Shown here in pieces: positions 51,652-60,445 of a stretch of DNA of 64,000 bases. Numbering within the stretch: position 1 is the stretch's first letter; each line of letters opens with the position of its first letter. Source of the DNA: Silvibacterium acidisoli (GTDB lineage Bacteria > Acidobacteriota > Terriglobia > Terriglobales > Acidobacteriaceae); NCBI GenBank assembly GCA_022870745.1, contig CP085323.1, forward strand, positions 5,084,001 to 5,148,000, in the 5' to 3' direction. The position numbers and the translations under genes are program-made. The notes beneath the pieces were generated by a model. It was not told the DNA's origin and searched no databases. It was given only the letters and a program-made list of their open reading frames with translations.

Positions 51652-52578
51652 GTGGACCCCTTTCTCGAATTGATCTCATTGCTTCGCCCGCGCGCAATGT
51701 TGACCGCAGGCATCCACGCCACAGGAAAGTGGGGCGTGTCATTTCCGCAGCGGGAAGATGTGCTCTTTTGCTGGATCGAGTTGGGCGAGTGCCAGTTGGT
51801 CAGGGCTCAGGGAGAGCCCTTGCACCTGCGGCAAGGGGATTTCGTGTTGATCCGCACTACAGCCTCATTCACACTCACGTCAGATCCATCCATTGAGCCG
51901 GAAGACAGTACCAGGATCGTGGCGGAAACAAGCGACCCGGTGCTCAGGTTGGGAGAAGGTGCTCGGGATCCGGTGATTCTCCGAGGGGGAAGATTTGTCT
52001 TCGACACGAGCAACGAACAACTGTTAACCGGCCTTCTCCCTCCGATCATTCATGTCAGAGGAGATGACAGTTCCTCCTGGCGCATCCACACCTTATTGAA
52101 GTTGAATCAGACGGAGGCTGCGCAGCCCGGGCATGGCAGCGAGTTTGTCGCGATCCGCCTTTTGGAAGTGATCTTGGTGGAGTTACTTCGACAGAGGTCC
52201 ATAAGGGAAGATACTCAACAGGCAGGTCTGATTGCGGGCCTGGCCGATCCAATCACCGCGCGCGCTTTGTTGGCAATGCATGAAAAGGTTGCGCACGACT
52301 GGACGGTCGCCAGCCTGGCGCGACTCTGTGGTGTCTCGCGGTCGACCTTTGCCGCTCATTTCCGCGATGTCATCGGAATCGGTCCGATCGAGTATCTTTT
52401 GCGGTGGAGAATGGCACTTGCCAAGGACGAGCTACGTCGTGGTAAACGATCAATTGGAGAGATCGCATTAGCGATCGGGTTCCAATCCTCCAGTGCTTTC
52501 AGCACTGCCTTCACCAAGGCAGAGGGTGTATCGCCGAGGGCTTTCATGCAAATACCCGTGACTTCATCGAACGATTAG
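51652..52578 (+). CDS. AraC-family regulator (cupin_6 type)
   Basis: 308 residues, GTG start. The N-terminal cupin-like ligand domain (FCWIELGECQLVRAQGEPLHLRQGDFVLI) is followed by two helix-turn-helices at the C-terminus (WTVASLARLCGVSRSTFAAHFRDVIG and SIGEIALAIGFQSSSAFSTAF). This is the AraC subgroup that controls neighbouring dehydrogenases or reductases. It converges on an SDR gene and is divergent from the SnoaL-like/membrane-protein pair. Confidence 0.92.
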   Translation: MDPFLELISLLRPRAMLTAGIHATGKWGVSFPQREDVLFCWIELGECQLVRAQGEPLHLRQGDFVLIRTTASFTLTSDPSIEPEDSTRIVAETSDPVLRLGEGARDPVILRGGRFVFDTSNEQLLTGLLPPIIHVRGDDSSSWRIHTLLKLNQTEAAQPGHGSEFVAIRLLEVILVELLRQRSIREDTQQAGLIAGLADPITARALLAMHEKVAHDWTVASLARLCGVSRSTFAAHFRDVIGIGPIEYLLRWRMALAKDELRRGKRSIGEIALAIGFQSSSAFSTAFTKAEGVSPRAFMQIPVTSSND

Positions 52579-52689
52579 CCTCATGCCCTTTCCGGCTATT
52601 GTTGTTAGTTTGGTATCGATCAGCGTTCAGGCTGCTTTTCACTGCCAAAGGCACTCTCCAGTCAGAAACTCACCAACGTCCCTGATCAG

Positions 52690-53451
52690 TCACGAAGCAT
52701 CGGGGACCATCTTTGCCATCTGGCTGAACGGCAACCCTGGAGCCACGCGGCTAAGGGTGTACAAAACATTGCTCAGGCCGGGACGGATCTCTATCTTCCC
52801 TGACTCGATGCCAGCGATGGCTTTCTCGACCAGAGTTTTCACAGGCATGGCCTTCTGCCCTTTCATCTCCAGTTCGAATTCGCCACGGAAGAGTGGGGTC
52901 TCCGTCCCAGGAGGAGCCAACTCCACAACTCCTACACTGGTGCCTTTCAGCTGAACACGTAAGCATCGCGTGTAGGCATGGAGGCCGGCCTTTGCTGCGC
53001 TGTATACCGGCGATAAAGGAAAAGGCACAAAGGCGAGCCCCGAAGAAACGTTTACGATTAGCGCCTCCGGTCGCGTTTTCAGCAACGGCAGAAACGCCTG
53101 AATCATCTGTGCCGGCGCCTTGAGTCCAAGATCGATCTCCTGCGTAACATCTGTGAGCGGTCGCTCTCCGTTCAAGTTGAGGTTGCGCATCATGCCGGCG
53201 TTATTGATCAAAACATCAAGCTGGAATTCGCGACCAACCCGCTCCTTGAGCGCTTCAATCTCTTTAATATCTGTGGCATCATTCCGAATCGCATACACGC
53301 CTCGTAAACTGGCTTGCGCTTTCGTGAGTTTCTGCGGATCTCGTCCCGTGATGAGCACAGTATTGCCGCGCGGTATCAGTTGCCTGGCGAGCTCCAAACC
53401 GATGCCACTGGTGCCACCGGTAATCAGTATTGTCTTACCTTTAAGAATCAT
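52690..53451 (-). CDS. SDR oxidoreductase (DltE-like)
   Basis: 253 residues: ITGGTSGIGLELAR cofactor loop, NNAGMMRN, VNVSSGLAFVP with Ser, and YSAAKAGLHAY with the Tyr-Lys pair. The subgroup is often labelled DltE, with unknown substrate. It is upstream of nothing on its strand and follows a small membrane-protein gene (53491-53877) in the same direction. Confidence 0.92.
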   Translation of the reverse strand: MILKGKTILITGGTSGIGLELARQLIPRGNTVLITGRDPQKLTKAQASLRGVYAIRNDATDIKEIEALKERVGREFQLDVLINNAGMMRNLNLNGERPLTDVTQEIDLGLKAPAQMIQAFLPLLKTRPEALIVNVSSGLAFVPFPLSPVYSAAKAGLHAYTRCLRVQLKGTSVGVVELAPPGTETPLFRGEFELEMKGQKAMPVKTLVEKAIAGIESGKIEIRPGLSNVLYTLSRVAPGLPFSQMAKMVPDAS

Positions 53452-53490
53452 CGTGTACCTCTCGTGAGTTAGTTGCGATATCAGTTGAGT

Positions 53491-53877
53491 TCAGGCGGTG
53501 AATCTCGCGCCAAGCAGCAGTACAACGAATAAGAAAACCGTCGCGGGTGGTTGCGAGTACTCCAGAAATCGCAAGCAGATGGTGAGCCATGCCGAAGCAG
53601 CGAATAGTCCGAGCGTGATCCCGGGCCACCTGCCTAATGCGCTGAGGACTTGGCGAATGGCGAAAAGGGCGAGCAGCGCGAACAGAATCTGACTCAGAGC
53701 ATAGGCACTGTTCAGGCCGTAATAAAGGTTCGTTTCAGCACCCGGCGTTCGCTTCCCACGAATTGCTTGAGAAATCACGTCGATGACGAATTGCAGAAGA
53801 CCGCTCAGCAACAGCCAGCCGTACGCGGAGTAAAGCAGCGTTTCGTGGATGCGTTTGCTATGGAAAAATGCATGCAC
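53491..53877 (-). CDS. Small four-helix membrane protein
   Basis: 128 residues from a GTG at 53877, chosen because GGAGG lies five bases before it; a longer frame from 53964 adds no hydrophobic segment. Helices at about 17-35, 55-75, 80-98 and 103-122. It is divergent from the HxlR regulator and just ahead of the SDR gene. Probably regulated with them; function unknown. Confidence 0.72.
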   Translation of the reverse strand: MHAFFHSKRIHETLLYSAYGWLLLSGLLQFVIDVISQAIRGKRTPGAETNLYYGLNSAYALSQILFALLALFAIRQVLSALGRWPGITLGLFAASAWLTICLRFLEYSQPPATVFLFVVLLLGARFTA

Positions 53878-53999
53878 AGCGGCCTCCGTTGGGAAGATTG
53901 TCCAAGCGATCAGTCTCCCTGTGAGACACTCTAGGCGTGCCGCTCTCTTTTGGGAAGTAGGCACTTAGAGGTTCAATATGCACCTAAAGGAGAGTGAGA

Positions 54000-54449
54000 A
54001 TGCCCACGAGAGTGGCACTCAGCGCAGAGCAGATCACGGCCCTTCAGGAGTACGAAGCATGCACGGCTCCTGCCGCGCCTGATGCGCGAGTGGAGAGGCT
54101 GGTCACAGAATTGATAGAGCGAGTCGCTGACAAATGGACAATGCTTTTGATCGAAGTTCTGACCGAAAAAGGGGAGCTACGATTCACTCGCCTACGCGAG
54201 TGTGTGCCAAGCATCAGCTACAAGATGCTGACGCAGACTTTGCGTTCGATGGAACGAGAAGGGCTTGTAGCCAGGACCGTACATCCTGTCATTCCGCCAA
54301 AAGTTGAATATAGGCTGACCCTGCTGGGACTGAGCCTCAGCGCCGCGTTTTGCGGTGTCTGGATGTGGGCAGAAAAACACATCGCAGAGGTAGAGCAAGC
54401 CCGTACCACGTTTGACCGGGCCAGAGATTGCGGCACCGTCCCAGAATAG
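54000..54449 (+). CDS. HxlR-family regulator
   Basis: 149 residues from the ATG at 54000 (AAGGAG upstream). The HxlR winged helix is plain: ERVADKWTMLLIEVLTEKGELRFTRLRECVPSISYKMLTQTLRSMEREGLVARTVHP, then PPKVEYRLTLLG. These proteins sense electrophiles and control nearby oxidoreductases. Divergent from the membrane protein/SDR pair, its likely target. Confidence 0.92.
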   Translation: MPTRVALSAEQITALQEYEACTAPAAPDARVERLVTELIERVADKWTMLLIEVLTEKGELRFTRLRECVPSISYKMLTQTLRSMEREGLVARTVHPVIPPKVEYRLTLLGLSLSAAFCGVWMWAEKHIAEVEQARTTFDRARDCGTVPE

Positions 54450-54507
54450 CCAGACACTATAGACGATCGAAGCCAGGCGCGCATGTTCCACAACTCACGA
54501 GACCCTC

Positions 54508-54852
54508 TCAGGCGCCCTCTTGAGTTTCCTTCCACAGCGAATACGCAAGCACGCAGTTGATGATCGCAAACGCAAGAGGACCATAAGTCTCGAAGGGATT
54601 GTGCCCCACGAGCCCAATCCATGCATCCAGCAACTGCACGAAAGACATGCACCAAGCCATGACTAAGACCCCAACCCTCCGCCCGAAAAAGACGGAGAGC
54701 AGGGTGATCAGCAACAGGGACACGCTCCGAGATGCTGCGTATTGAGCGAACACATCCCCGCGGGCTCCCATAAGGCCGGTGATGGAATAAAACGCACTCA
54801 CACTGCTGCTTATCAACGTCATTCCAGCGCACAACCAAAACCGTCTGCTCAT
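54508..54852 (-). CDS. Small membrane protein
   Basis: 114 residues with three or four hydrophobic segments (about 5-27, 45-70, 85-107). No signature recognised. It converges on the HxlR gene. The ATG at 54852 is the only reasonable start. Confidence 0.65.
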   Translation of the reverse strand: MSRRFWLCAGMTLISSSVSAFYSITGLMGARGDVFAQYAASRSVSLLLITLLSVFFGRRVGVLVMAWCMSFVQLLDAWIGLVGHNPFETYGPLAFAIINCVLAYSLWKETQEGA

Positions 54853-55479
54853 TCCACGTCCCTCACGTGGATTGGATTCCGCAACACACTAAAAGTAGCT
54901 GGTAAATCGGCGGAGTAGAGCGTTCAAGTCAGATGAGCAAGGACGCTGTGTCCGTGTTCATGCACTCGACCACATCCGCGGGCAATCCCGCCGCCTAAGC
55001 CGCCTCGCGAGCCGCCATCCTGACGGCATCTACGATAGCGCTGGCTTGAGAGCTGTAGGCTGCGTGAGCACCAGCCACCTCCGCCACCTTGCTCTTGCTA
55101 AGCTGCTACATAAACCTTGCAGTTCGGGGCCTGGTTCGCAATCTTCCATGGGAACGATGGCATAGTGGGGCTTCTCGTACCAGGTTGGAATCGAACGACA
55201 GCATTGACCAACTCAACACAAGGTTGGGCAGCGCAGGTGACGGCGGAAGCCGCTTTCGACTCAGACTGGCTTCACAAACCAGTTAGGAAGATAAGTCTTA
55301 CTGACGGAGAGGCCCAGATCAGGCAGTACGTTTTGAAGCTTTTCGATCGAGAAGAAGAGTCAGAAGGAGAATGACGCTCGTCACCGGCCCACTACTGGTC
55401 CCAGAACTTGCCCTTCATATTGAGTCGATTGAGAAAGACCCAACGTTTGTCCCAGCGCTTTGCCGTGAGCGCTCGCGCT
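54853..55479. other. Interval with two tiny overlapping reading frames
   Basis: No recognised gene. A plus-strand frame (55117-55374) ends QIRQYVLKLFDREEESEGE; a 44-codon frame (55371-55505) begins at its stop with ATGA overlap after GAAGGAGA and reads MTLVTGPLLVPELALHIES. The coupling looks gene-like, but neither peptide is recognised. They may be the tail of a decayed operon. Confidence 0.3.
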
Positions 55480-56289
55480 TTATGGACGCCATGGATGAAC
55501 ATTGAGATCACGCGAAAGCATCAGTTTCAGTGTCCATTTGTCGGAAGCGCCAGTCATCCCATATCCCACGCCGGTCTCGACATGCAGGCCGAGGAACTTG
55601 CTTCCTGAATAATCCGTCGTCGCCCAGACTTCGTGGAACTGCTGCGAGAGAGGTAAAAAGGCGTGGAGAGGACCGAAGCCGTCATACTCTTCCGCAGCCA
55701 ATGCCCAACGATCGTTGAAGTTGTAAGCTACTCGGCCAGAGGGGTTGTACTGCAGGTTGCCGAGACCGCCCGTGTAATCCGTGTCTACAATCGGGTTATA
55801 TATCAAATCCCACTGGTGCAGATGCATTCCTACGATTGGGCGAATCTCAGAGGTGATGGTCCTGGATTCCCAGTAATGATGGTTGACGCTGAACTCAAAA
55901 TTGGCCGCATAAAAAAACTTGTGATCGCGGCCATTCGGTCTCGTAAAGAGCTCTCGAATCTTGAAGCCATTGATCGTTGAGCCCTCGTTTGTCGAGTAGG
56001 GCGAGGTTACGGGCATGTAGAGCCCTTGTTCGAACCAGGGCGTGACGCCATAGGCCCACTCCGCCGTCACCTGATAAGAGTGATTCGCGATGATCGCGCC
56101 GGGATAGTCGGGCGTCCGCCTCCCCTTCGGCGTGAAGTTGTTATGGACCATTAGATTGAAGATTCCAGGTGCCGCAATCTCACCGTCGTACACCTGGATT
56201 TCATCCGTCTGCGCATGTGCGGCCAACGACCTGACGAAGAGACACACTAAGATTGCAATAACGAGACGGGGCTTCATTGTGCTTGGCAT
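55480..56289 (-). CDS. Predicted outer-membrane beta-barrel protein
   Basis: 269 residues with a signal peptide (MKPRLVIAILVCLFVRSLAAHA). The body is made of alternating aromatic beta-strands (SYQVTAEWAYGVTPWFEQGLYMPV, HKFFYAANFEFSVNHHYW, GRVAYNFNDRWALAAEEYDGF). It ends in LMLSRDLNVHPWRP. It resembles small porin-like or phenol-degradation MetA-type proteins, but identity is not clear. The real start may be Met5 at 56277. Confidence 0.7.
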   Translation of the reverse strand: MPSTMKPRLVIAILVCLFVRSLAAHAQTDEIQVYDGEIAAPGIFNLMVHNNFTPKGRRTPDYPGAIIANHSYQVTAEWAYGVTPWFEQGLYMPVTSPYSTNEGSTINGFKIRELFTRPNGRDHKFFYAANFEFSVNHHYWESRTITSEIRPIVGMHLHQWDLIYNPIVDTDYTGGLGNLQYNPSGRVAYNFNDRWALAAEEYDGFGPLHAFLPLSQQFHEVWATTDYSGSKFLGLHVETGVGYGMTGASDKWTLKLMLSRDLNVHPWRP

Positions 56290-56362
56290 TTTCAGGCAGC
56301 GACTCTAAGCCGATCGTACCCTCAGGAACTACGGTCTTCGGCTAGCTGAATGGATTGTCATC

Positions 56363-56926
56363 TCAGTTGGTAATCTTTCCAACAAGCTTGAGCGAAATCG
56401 CCACATCGTTATCCGCCTTCCAAATAAAGAAGCTCGGATTCTTGAGTCCCCACTGGACATACGGGACCGTGAATTGCGCCTCTGCCGTTGCGTTCGTCGC
56501 GTCGATGTGGATCTGCATCGGGATGGTTATATCGTGCGGCGTACCGAGCAACGTAAACACTCCGCTTACCTGAATCGTCGAATCGCCAGAAGAAGCAATC
56601 GTTCCGCTGTAGGTCTTAGGCGCAAACGAAACGGTCGTGAACTGATCGGATTTCAGGATGTCCTTATTCATCTTCTTATCGCGGCTACCATTGCCCGTAT
56701 TGCCGCTTCCTGCCGCGACAACGACAGTGCCTGAGATAGTCGCATGCGCGCTGTCGAAGTCGATCGTTCCCGATTGCACATGGAATGTACCGTTGACCAC
56801 TTCATGCGTTGTATTGAGCTTCATCCTGATTTCGCTGGTGCCGGTGTCCACGGCAAATGTCCGATGCTGAGCGGACGCGGCTGTAACGGACAGGACAGTG
56901 AGAACTATGGCTGCTACGGTCTTCAT
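56363..56926 (-). CDS. YceI-family periplasmic lipid-binding protein
   Basis: 187 residues from the ATG at 56926 (GGGAGA at a normal distance; an in-frame ATG at 56935 overlaps that site). Signal peptide MKTVAAIVLTVLSVTAASA, then the YceI lipocalin-like barrel with TSEIRMKLNTTHEVVNGTFHVQSG, IDFDSAHATISG and GVFTLLGTPHDITIP. YceI proteins bind isoprenoid or other long-chain lipids. It lies directly downstream of the FAD oxidoreductase of the polyketide group, which is of interest if that group makes an alkyl lipid. Confidence 0.9.
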   Translation of the reverse strand: MKTVAAIVLTVLSVTAASAQHRTFAVDTGTSEIRMKLNTTHEVVNGTFHVQSGTIDFDSAHATISGTVVVAAGSGNTGNGSRDKKMNKDILKSDQFTTVSFAPKTYSGTIASSGDSTIQVSGVFTLLGTPHDITIPMQIHIDATNATAEAQFTVPYVQWGLKNPSFFIWKADNDVAISLKLVGKITN

Positions 56927-56967
56927 GGCAATCATTCTCCCTCAGAAATCTTGCGGTTCGTCTGAAA

Positions 56968-58098
56968 TCAACCTGGCAGCGGTTGCGGAGCAACGGTTGG
57001 TGGCTGTGTAACACGTGTCAGGCGGGCCGTAACTCGCATTGCTCCGGGCCACACTCGTAGACAGAACGGAAGCACAGCTCGCGCAAAGGCGTTGCTCAGT
57101 CCATTCGCAGCAGCCTCGGCCAAACGCATTTGCGGCAGCATAGCGGCCCGTAATTTCGATTGAAAGACTGGAGCGGTCTCCCCGCCAAGATAGGCTGCTA
57201 CAGCACTGCGGGCAGTGTGTAGAGCGATGGATATGCCATCGCCGGTGAACGACGGAATAACGGCAGCCTGGTCGCCAATGCAGTAGAGGCCGTCTTCGGT
57301 TGTGCGGCGCATGAAGCCATAAGGAATATGCGTGACGGCGATAGGCTTGTGGAGCAACGGCTCAGCGCCGGTGAGCCGCATGGCGAGGTGAGGACAATCG
57401 TGCTGCATCTTCGCAAGCAGGCCCTCCCATCGCAGACCTGCGCGGGCGAAATAGCTTCGTTGCACCACGCAGCAAAAATTCACCATACCGTCTTCCACGG
57501 GTTGAATACCACCGTAGCCTCCGGCGTAGAGCGTCAATTCGGAGGCGTCCGCTAGATCGGCGAATTGAGACGGAGACACCCGATAGTACATCTTGAAGGC
57601 TACCCACTGTTGAGGATCTTTGGGCCGCCCGTAGCCACGCAGATCAAGCTTGCCCGTGGAGAGAAACGTTGTCGGAGCCTCGTAAGTGCTTCCGTCGTCC
57701 AACGTGGCTTGCCACTGATTTGTGCCAGTGCGGTCGAGCGAACGGACACCCACCCCGCGTTTCACCTGTACACCGGCAGCGATCGCGGCGGCGATCAAGG
57801 CAGTATCCAGGGTCTTTCTTGTAAGTGACGCGGCTGGAAAAGGCAGTGGAGCCTGCGCAGCACGTCTCGCTGCAGCCAGGCGGACGTAGTTGATTGGTAC
57901 AGCACCAAGGGAGGCAACGTCGATGCCCAGCGCATGCAAGTCTTCAAGCGCCTCGCCGCTCAAAAACTCTCCACAAACCTTGTGCCGCGGAGTCAGCTCA
58001 CGCTCAATCAGCGTGACGCTTCTTCCTTTACGGGCGAGCGCAATCGAAGCCGCACACCCCGCAACACCACCACCAATAATTACAATTTCTTCTTGCAA
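56968..58098 (-). CDS. FAD-dependent oxidoreductase of the polyketide group
   Basis: 376 residues. IIGGGVAGCAASIALARKG is the dinucleotide fold; KVCGEFLSGEALEDL is the geranylgeranyl-reductase/monooxygenase-type second motif; YCIGDQAAVIPSFTGDGISIAL binds the flavin. Proteins of this kind often accompany type III polyketide synthases and methyltransferases and oxidise the phenolic product. Same strand as those genes but separated by a plus-strand gene, so possibly a separate transcript. Confidence 0.88.
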   Translation of the reverse strand: MQEEIVIIGGGVAGCAASIALARKGRSVTLIERELTPRHKVCGEFLSGEALEDLHALGIDVASLGAVPINYVRLAAARRAAQAPLPFPAASLTRKTLDTALIAAAIAAGVQVKRGVGVRSLDRTGTNQWQATLDDGSTYEAPTTFLSTGKLDLRGYGRPKDPQQWVAFKMYYRVSPSQFADLADASELTLYAGGYGGIQPVEDGMVNFCCVVQRSYFARAGLRWEGLLAKMQHDCPHLAMRLTGAEPLLHKPIAVTHIPYGFMRRTTEDGLYCIGDQAAVIPSFTGDGISIALHTARSAVAAYLGGETAPVFQSKLRAAMLPQMRLAEAAANGLSNAFARAVLPFCLRVWPGAMRVTARLTRVTQPPTVAPQPLPG

Positions 58099-58287
58099 GC
58101 CTTACTCCTGGTCCATCGAACATCTGACCGCATTTCGCGAGAGTCCTGTCTCTATTCAATCTGATAGACGGGTGGTGAGCGTCGTCGAATCCCCAGTCTG
58201 TACGAATCGTCATTTTCAGGGTCATTCCTGCCAGCTATGGTGAGAGAGGATGCATGTCTCACTGAAGGCGCGAGAACGAGGTATTCG

Positions 58288-59067
58288 ATGAAAAGAATCA
58301 ACATCATTGCAGCCGTCATCTCGTGGGCCTTGCTTGGCGCTGTAGCGCACGCCGATCCGATGGTGGTCCGACGTCTTCAACGCCCGTTCCGCCAGACGAT
58401 GGTGGTGCGCTCCGAGGGCGGGAGCATCCTTGCCAATGGAGAGTTTTCCCAGACCGTGGAAGGTGACATGGTCACGATGCACCTGATCTATCACTTCCTG
58501 GATGGGTCGATGGACGAAGAGACAACGACCTATCGGCAGCAAAACACATTCCAGTTGGTGCGCGACCATCATGTTCAGCAGGGTCCGTTCTTCACCAGGC
58601 CTTTCGACTTTGAGGTGGATGCCGACGCCAAGACGGCGACGAGCTGGACTACCGACAGCAACGGCGCAGTGAACATCAATACACGTGACATGAGACTGCC
58701 GCCCGATCTGGCGAACGGATTTATCGGATCCCTGCTTTTGAATGCCGCCGAGAATACGAAGGCGTTCAACACGGAGATGGTGGTGCCGTTCAACGGTGGG
58801 CGATTGGTGCGCCTTCGCGTTTCCAGGGAAAACGGACTATCCCTCGTCAGCGACGGAAAGAACCTCAAGGTAACGGTGTATCGCATCCATCCCAACCTGG
58901 GAGGATTCATAGGTGTCCTCGCCGGCCTGCTGGGACTCAAGCCGAAAGATGTGAACGTTTGGATCACGCAGGGCGATGAGCCCGTTGTGATCAGAACCAT
59001 AGGTCAACTCGGTGGCTACGGCCCGGTGGTGATCGCGGATGTCAAAGAAACGAGCTTTACGAGATAG
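58288..59067 (+). CDS. Secreted protein of unknown function
   Basis: 259 residues from the ATG at 58288 (GAGGT at a fair distance). Signal peptide MKRINIIAAVISWALLGAVAHA. The body is beta-rich, with GEFSQTVEGDMVTMHLIYHFLDGSMDEETTTYRQ and later DEPVVIRTIGQLGGYGPVVIADV. It resembles DUF3108/lipoprotein-sorting-type beta shells but I cannot assign it. It lies, in the opposite direction, inside the polyketide gene group. Confidence 0.75.
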   Translation: MKRINIIAAVISWALLGAVAHADPMVVRRLQRPFRQTMVVRSEGGSILANGEFSQTVEGDMVTMHLIYHFLDGSMDEETTTYRQQNTFQLVRDHHVQQGPFFTRPFDFEVDADAKTATSWTTDSNGAVNINTRDMRLPPDLANGFIGSLLLNAAENTKAFNTEMVVPFNGGRLVRLRVSRENGLSLVSDGKNLKVTVYRIHPNLGGFIGVLAGLLGLKPKDVNVWITQGDEPVVIRTIGQLGGYGPVVIADVKETSFTR

Positions 59068-59099
59068 GCTCCTGCTCGCTCGAGGATGCAAATGGAGAG

Positions 59100-59744
59100 T
59101 TATTCACGGCGGGTTGTGAGTTCTCGCCAGTTGATGCCTAAATCAACCAGGACGATCGAGGCGAGAGTGAAGGCGATCACACCGACTGCCGCAAGAACGT
59201 CGCCCAGATGGCTCCAATAGGCCGGTACTAGATTGAGTACACGGCTGGAAACAAACGTAAATGTGACCGCGTAAGAGCGAGCCATCCATTGACGATGAAC
59301 CGCGATTTGACGGTTCCGTGCTGTGATGAAAGCGGCGGTCGTACATACCATCCAGGCCGCGGCCTGCATCGACGTTCCGGGAAAACCGGGTCGTCCTGCC
59401 GCGAGAGCGATCCCGGTGAACGAGCCAACAAAAACACTTACGACGTAGAGCCGGCCAAGGACACGATGGAGTTGCATGTGCCTCTGCCGGAACCGGGTGG
59501 AGAACTGGAACGGGCCAGCCAGGAGGGCGAAAGTTCCACTCAGCGTATGAGGGATAAGCAGGTGCCGGTCATGAATGACCTGCAGCCTGTAAGCGTGATA
59601 CATCGGGTAGTCAACGGCGAGAAACACCTCCGACGTGATGAATACAAACAGCGTAGTAACGCCGAGGGCGATCCAGAGAGTGGCTTTGAACCCAGAACCA
59701 GCTGGCTTAACGGCTGACATAGCGGAAGTTGGATTCATTTCCAT
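59100..59744 (-). CDS. DUF2306-type membrane protein
   Basis: 214 residues with six membrane helices and the DUF2306 pattern: HAYRLQVIHDRHLLIPHTLSGTFALLAGPFQF, then HRVLGRLYVVSV, RNRQIAVHRQWMARSYAV. Repeated His residues in helices suggest haem or quinone contact, but this is not known. The start (59744 or 59738) overlaps the methyltransferase stop, so translation is coupled to the polyketide genes. Confidence 0.85.
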   Translation of the reverse strand: MEMNPTSAMSAVKPAGSGFKATLWIALGVTTLFVFITSEVFLAVDYPMYHAYRLQVIHDRHLLIPHTLSGTFALLAGPFQFSTRFRQRHMQLHRVLGRLYVVSVFVGSFTGIALAAGRPGFPGTSMQAAAWMVCTTAAFITARNRQIAVHRQWMARSYAVTFTFVSSRVLNLVPAYWSHLGDVLAAVGVIAFTLASIVLVDLGINWRELTTRRE

Positions 59745-60445
59745 CGCCCCACACACAGCCTTCCGGGGCGCCACTTCTCAATTGTTGCGCTTGCCTCCGG
59801 AATTCGGGCCTGATTGAGAAGACTGCGCCAATCTTCGGTTCGGAAGGCACGCCGGAAGGATACCGGGCCGTCATGCCGCACGATGGGGTGCCAGCGCACC
59901 CAGCCGAACATCCGATAGCTCCACTCCGACCGTTCGAGATCGTTGATAAACCATCCCATACGGGATGTTGCTTCCATCCACTGAACCAGCCGGACGATCT
60001 GCTCATCCTCCAGGTGATGGGCCATCAGCGAGCTAACGATGATGTCGACGGGCTCTTGCGGTTGATACTCCATCGCATTACCAGTAATCCATCTGATAGA
60101 CGACTCTCGCGGGGTGAGTTCGATCGCTGCACGAGTCGCAAGAGGGTTCATATCTATACCGGTCAGGCGTACTGCAATGTTATGCCGTTCCGCCCAAACT
60201 GCGATTCGCCGCAACAGGTCACCCCCGCCGCTACCTACATCGACAATGTGTATAGGCTGAAGCCGGCGCGGCGCCCTTTCCAGCCAGGCCAATGTCGGAC
60301 GATAGCCTAAAAGCCAGCGGTTGATCTTTCCCAGGCTGAGCAGGCAAGCCCGGAAGTCTTCATAACTGCAGTCGCCATCCATCCATTCCGGAAGCTCTTT
60401 CGGAGGAACGCGGCGGCTGAAATCGATCCTGGAGCTAGACGGCAT
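59735..60445 (-). CDS. SAM-dependent methyltransferase of the polyketide group
   Basis: 236 residues, class I fold. Motif I is IVDVGSGGGDLLRRIA, followed by TGIDMNPLATRAA, and ISSLMAHHLEDEQIVRLVQWM-type post-motif helices. The start overlaps the polyketide synthase stop by 11 bases. In related clusters the enzyme methylates a resorcinol or related phenol made by the synthase. Confidence 0.88.
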   Translation of the reverse strand: MPSSSRIDFSRRVPPKELPEWMDGDCSYEDFRACLLSLGKINRWLLGYRPTLAWLERAPRRLQPIHIVDVGSGGGDLLRRIAVWAERHNIAVRLTGIDMNPLATRAAIELTPRESSIRWITGNAMEYQPQEPVDIIVSSLMAHHLEDEQIVRLVQWMEATSRMGWFINDLERSEWSYRMFGWVRWHPIVRHDGPVSFRRAFRTEDWRSLLNQARIPEASATIEKWRPGRLCVGRWK

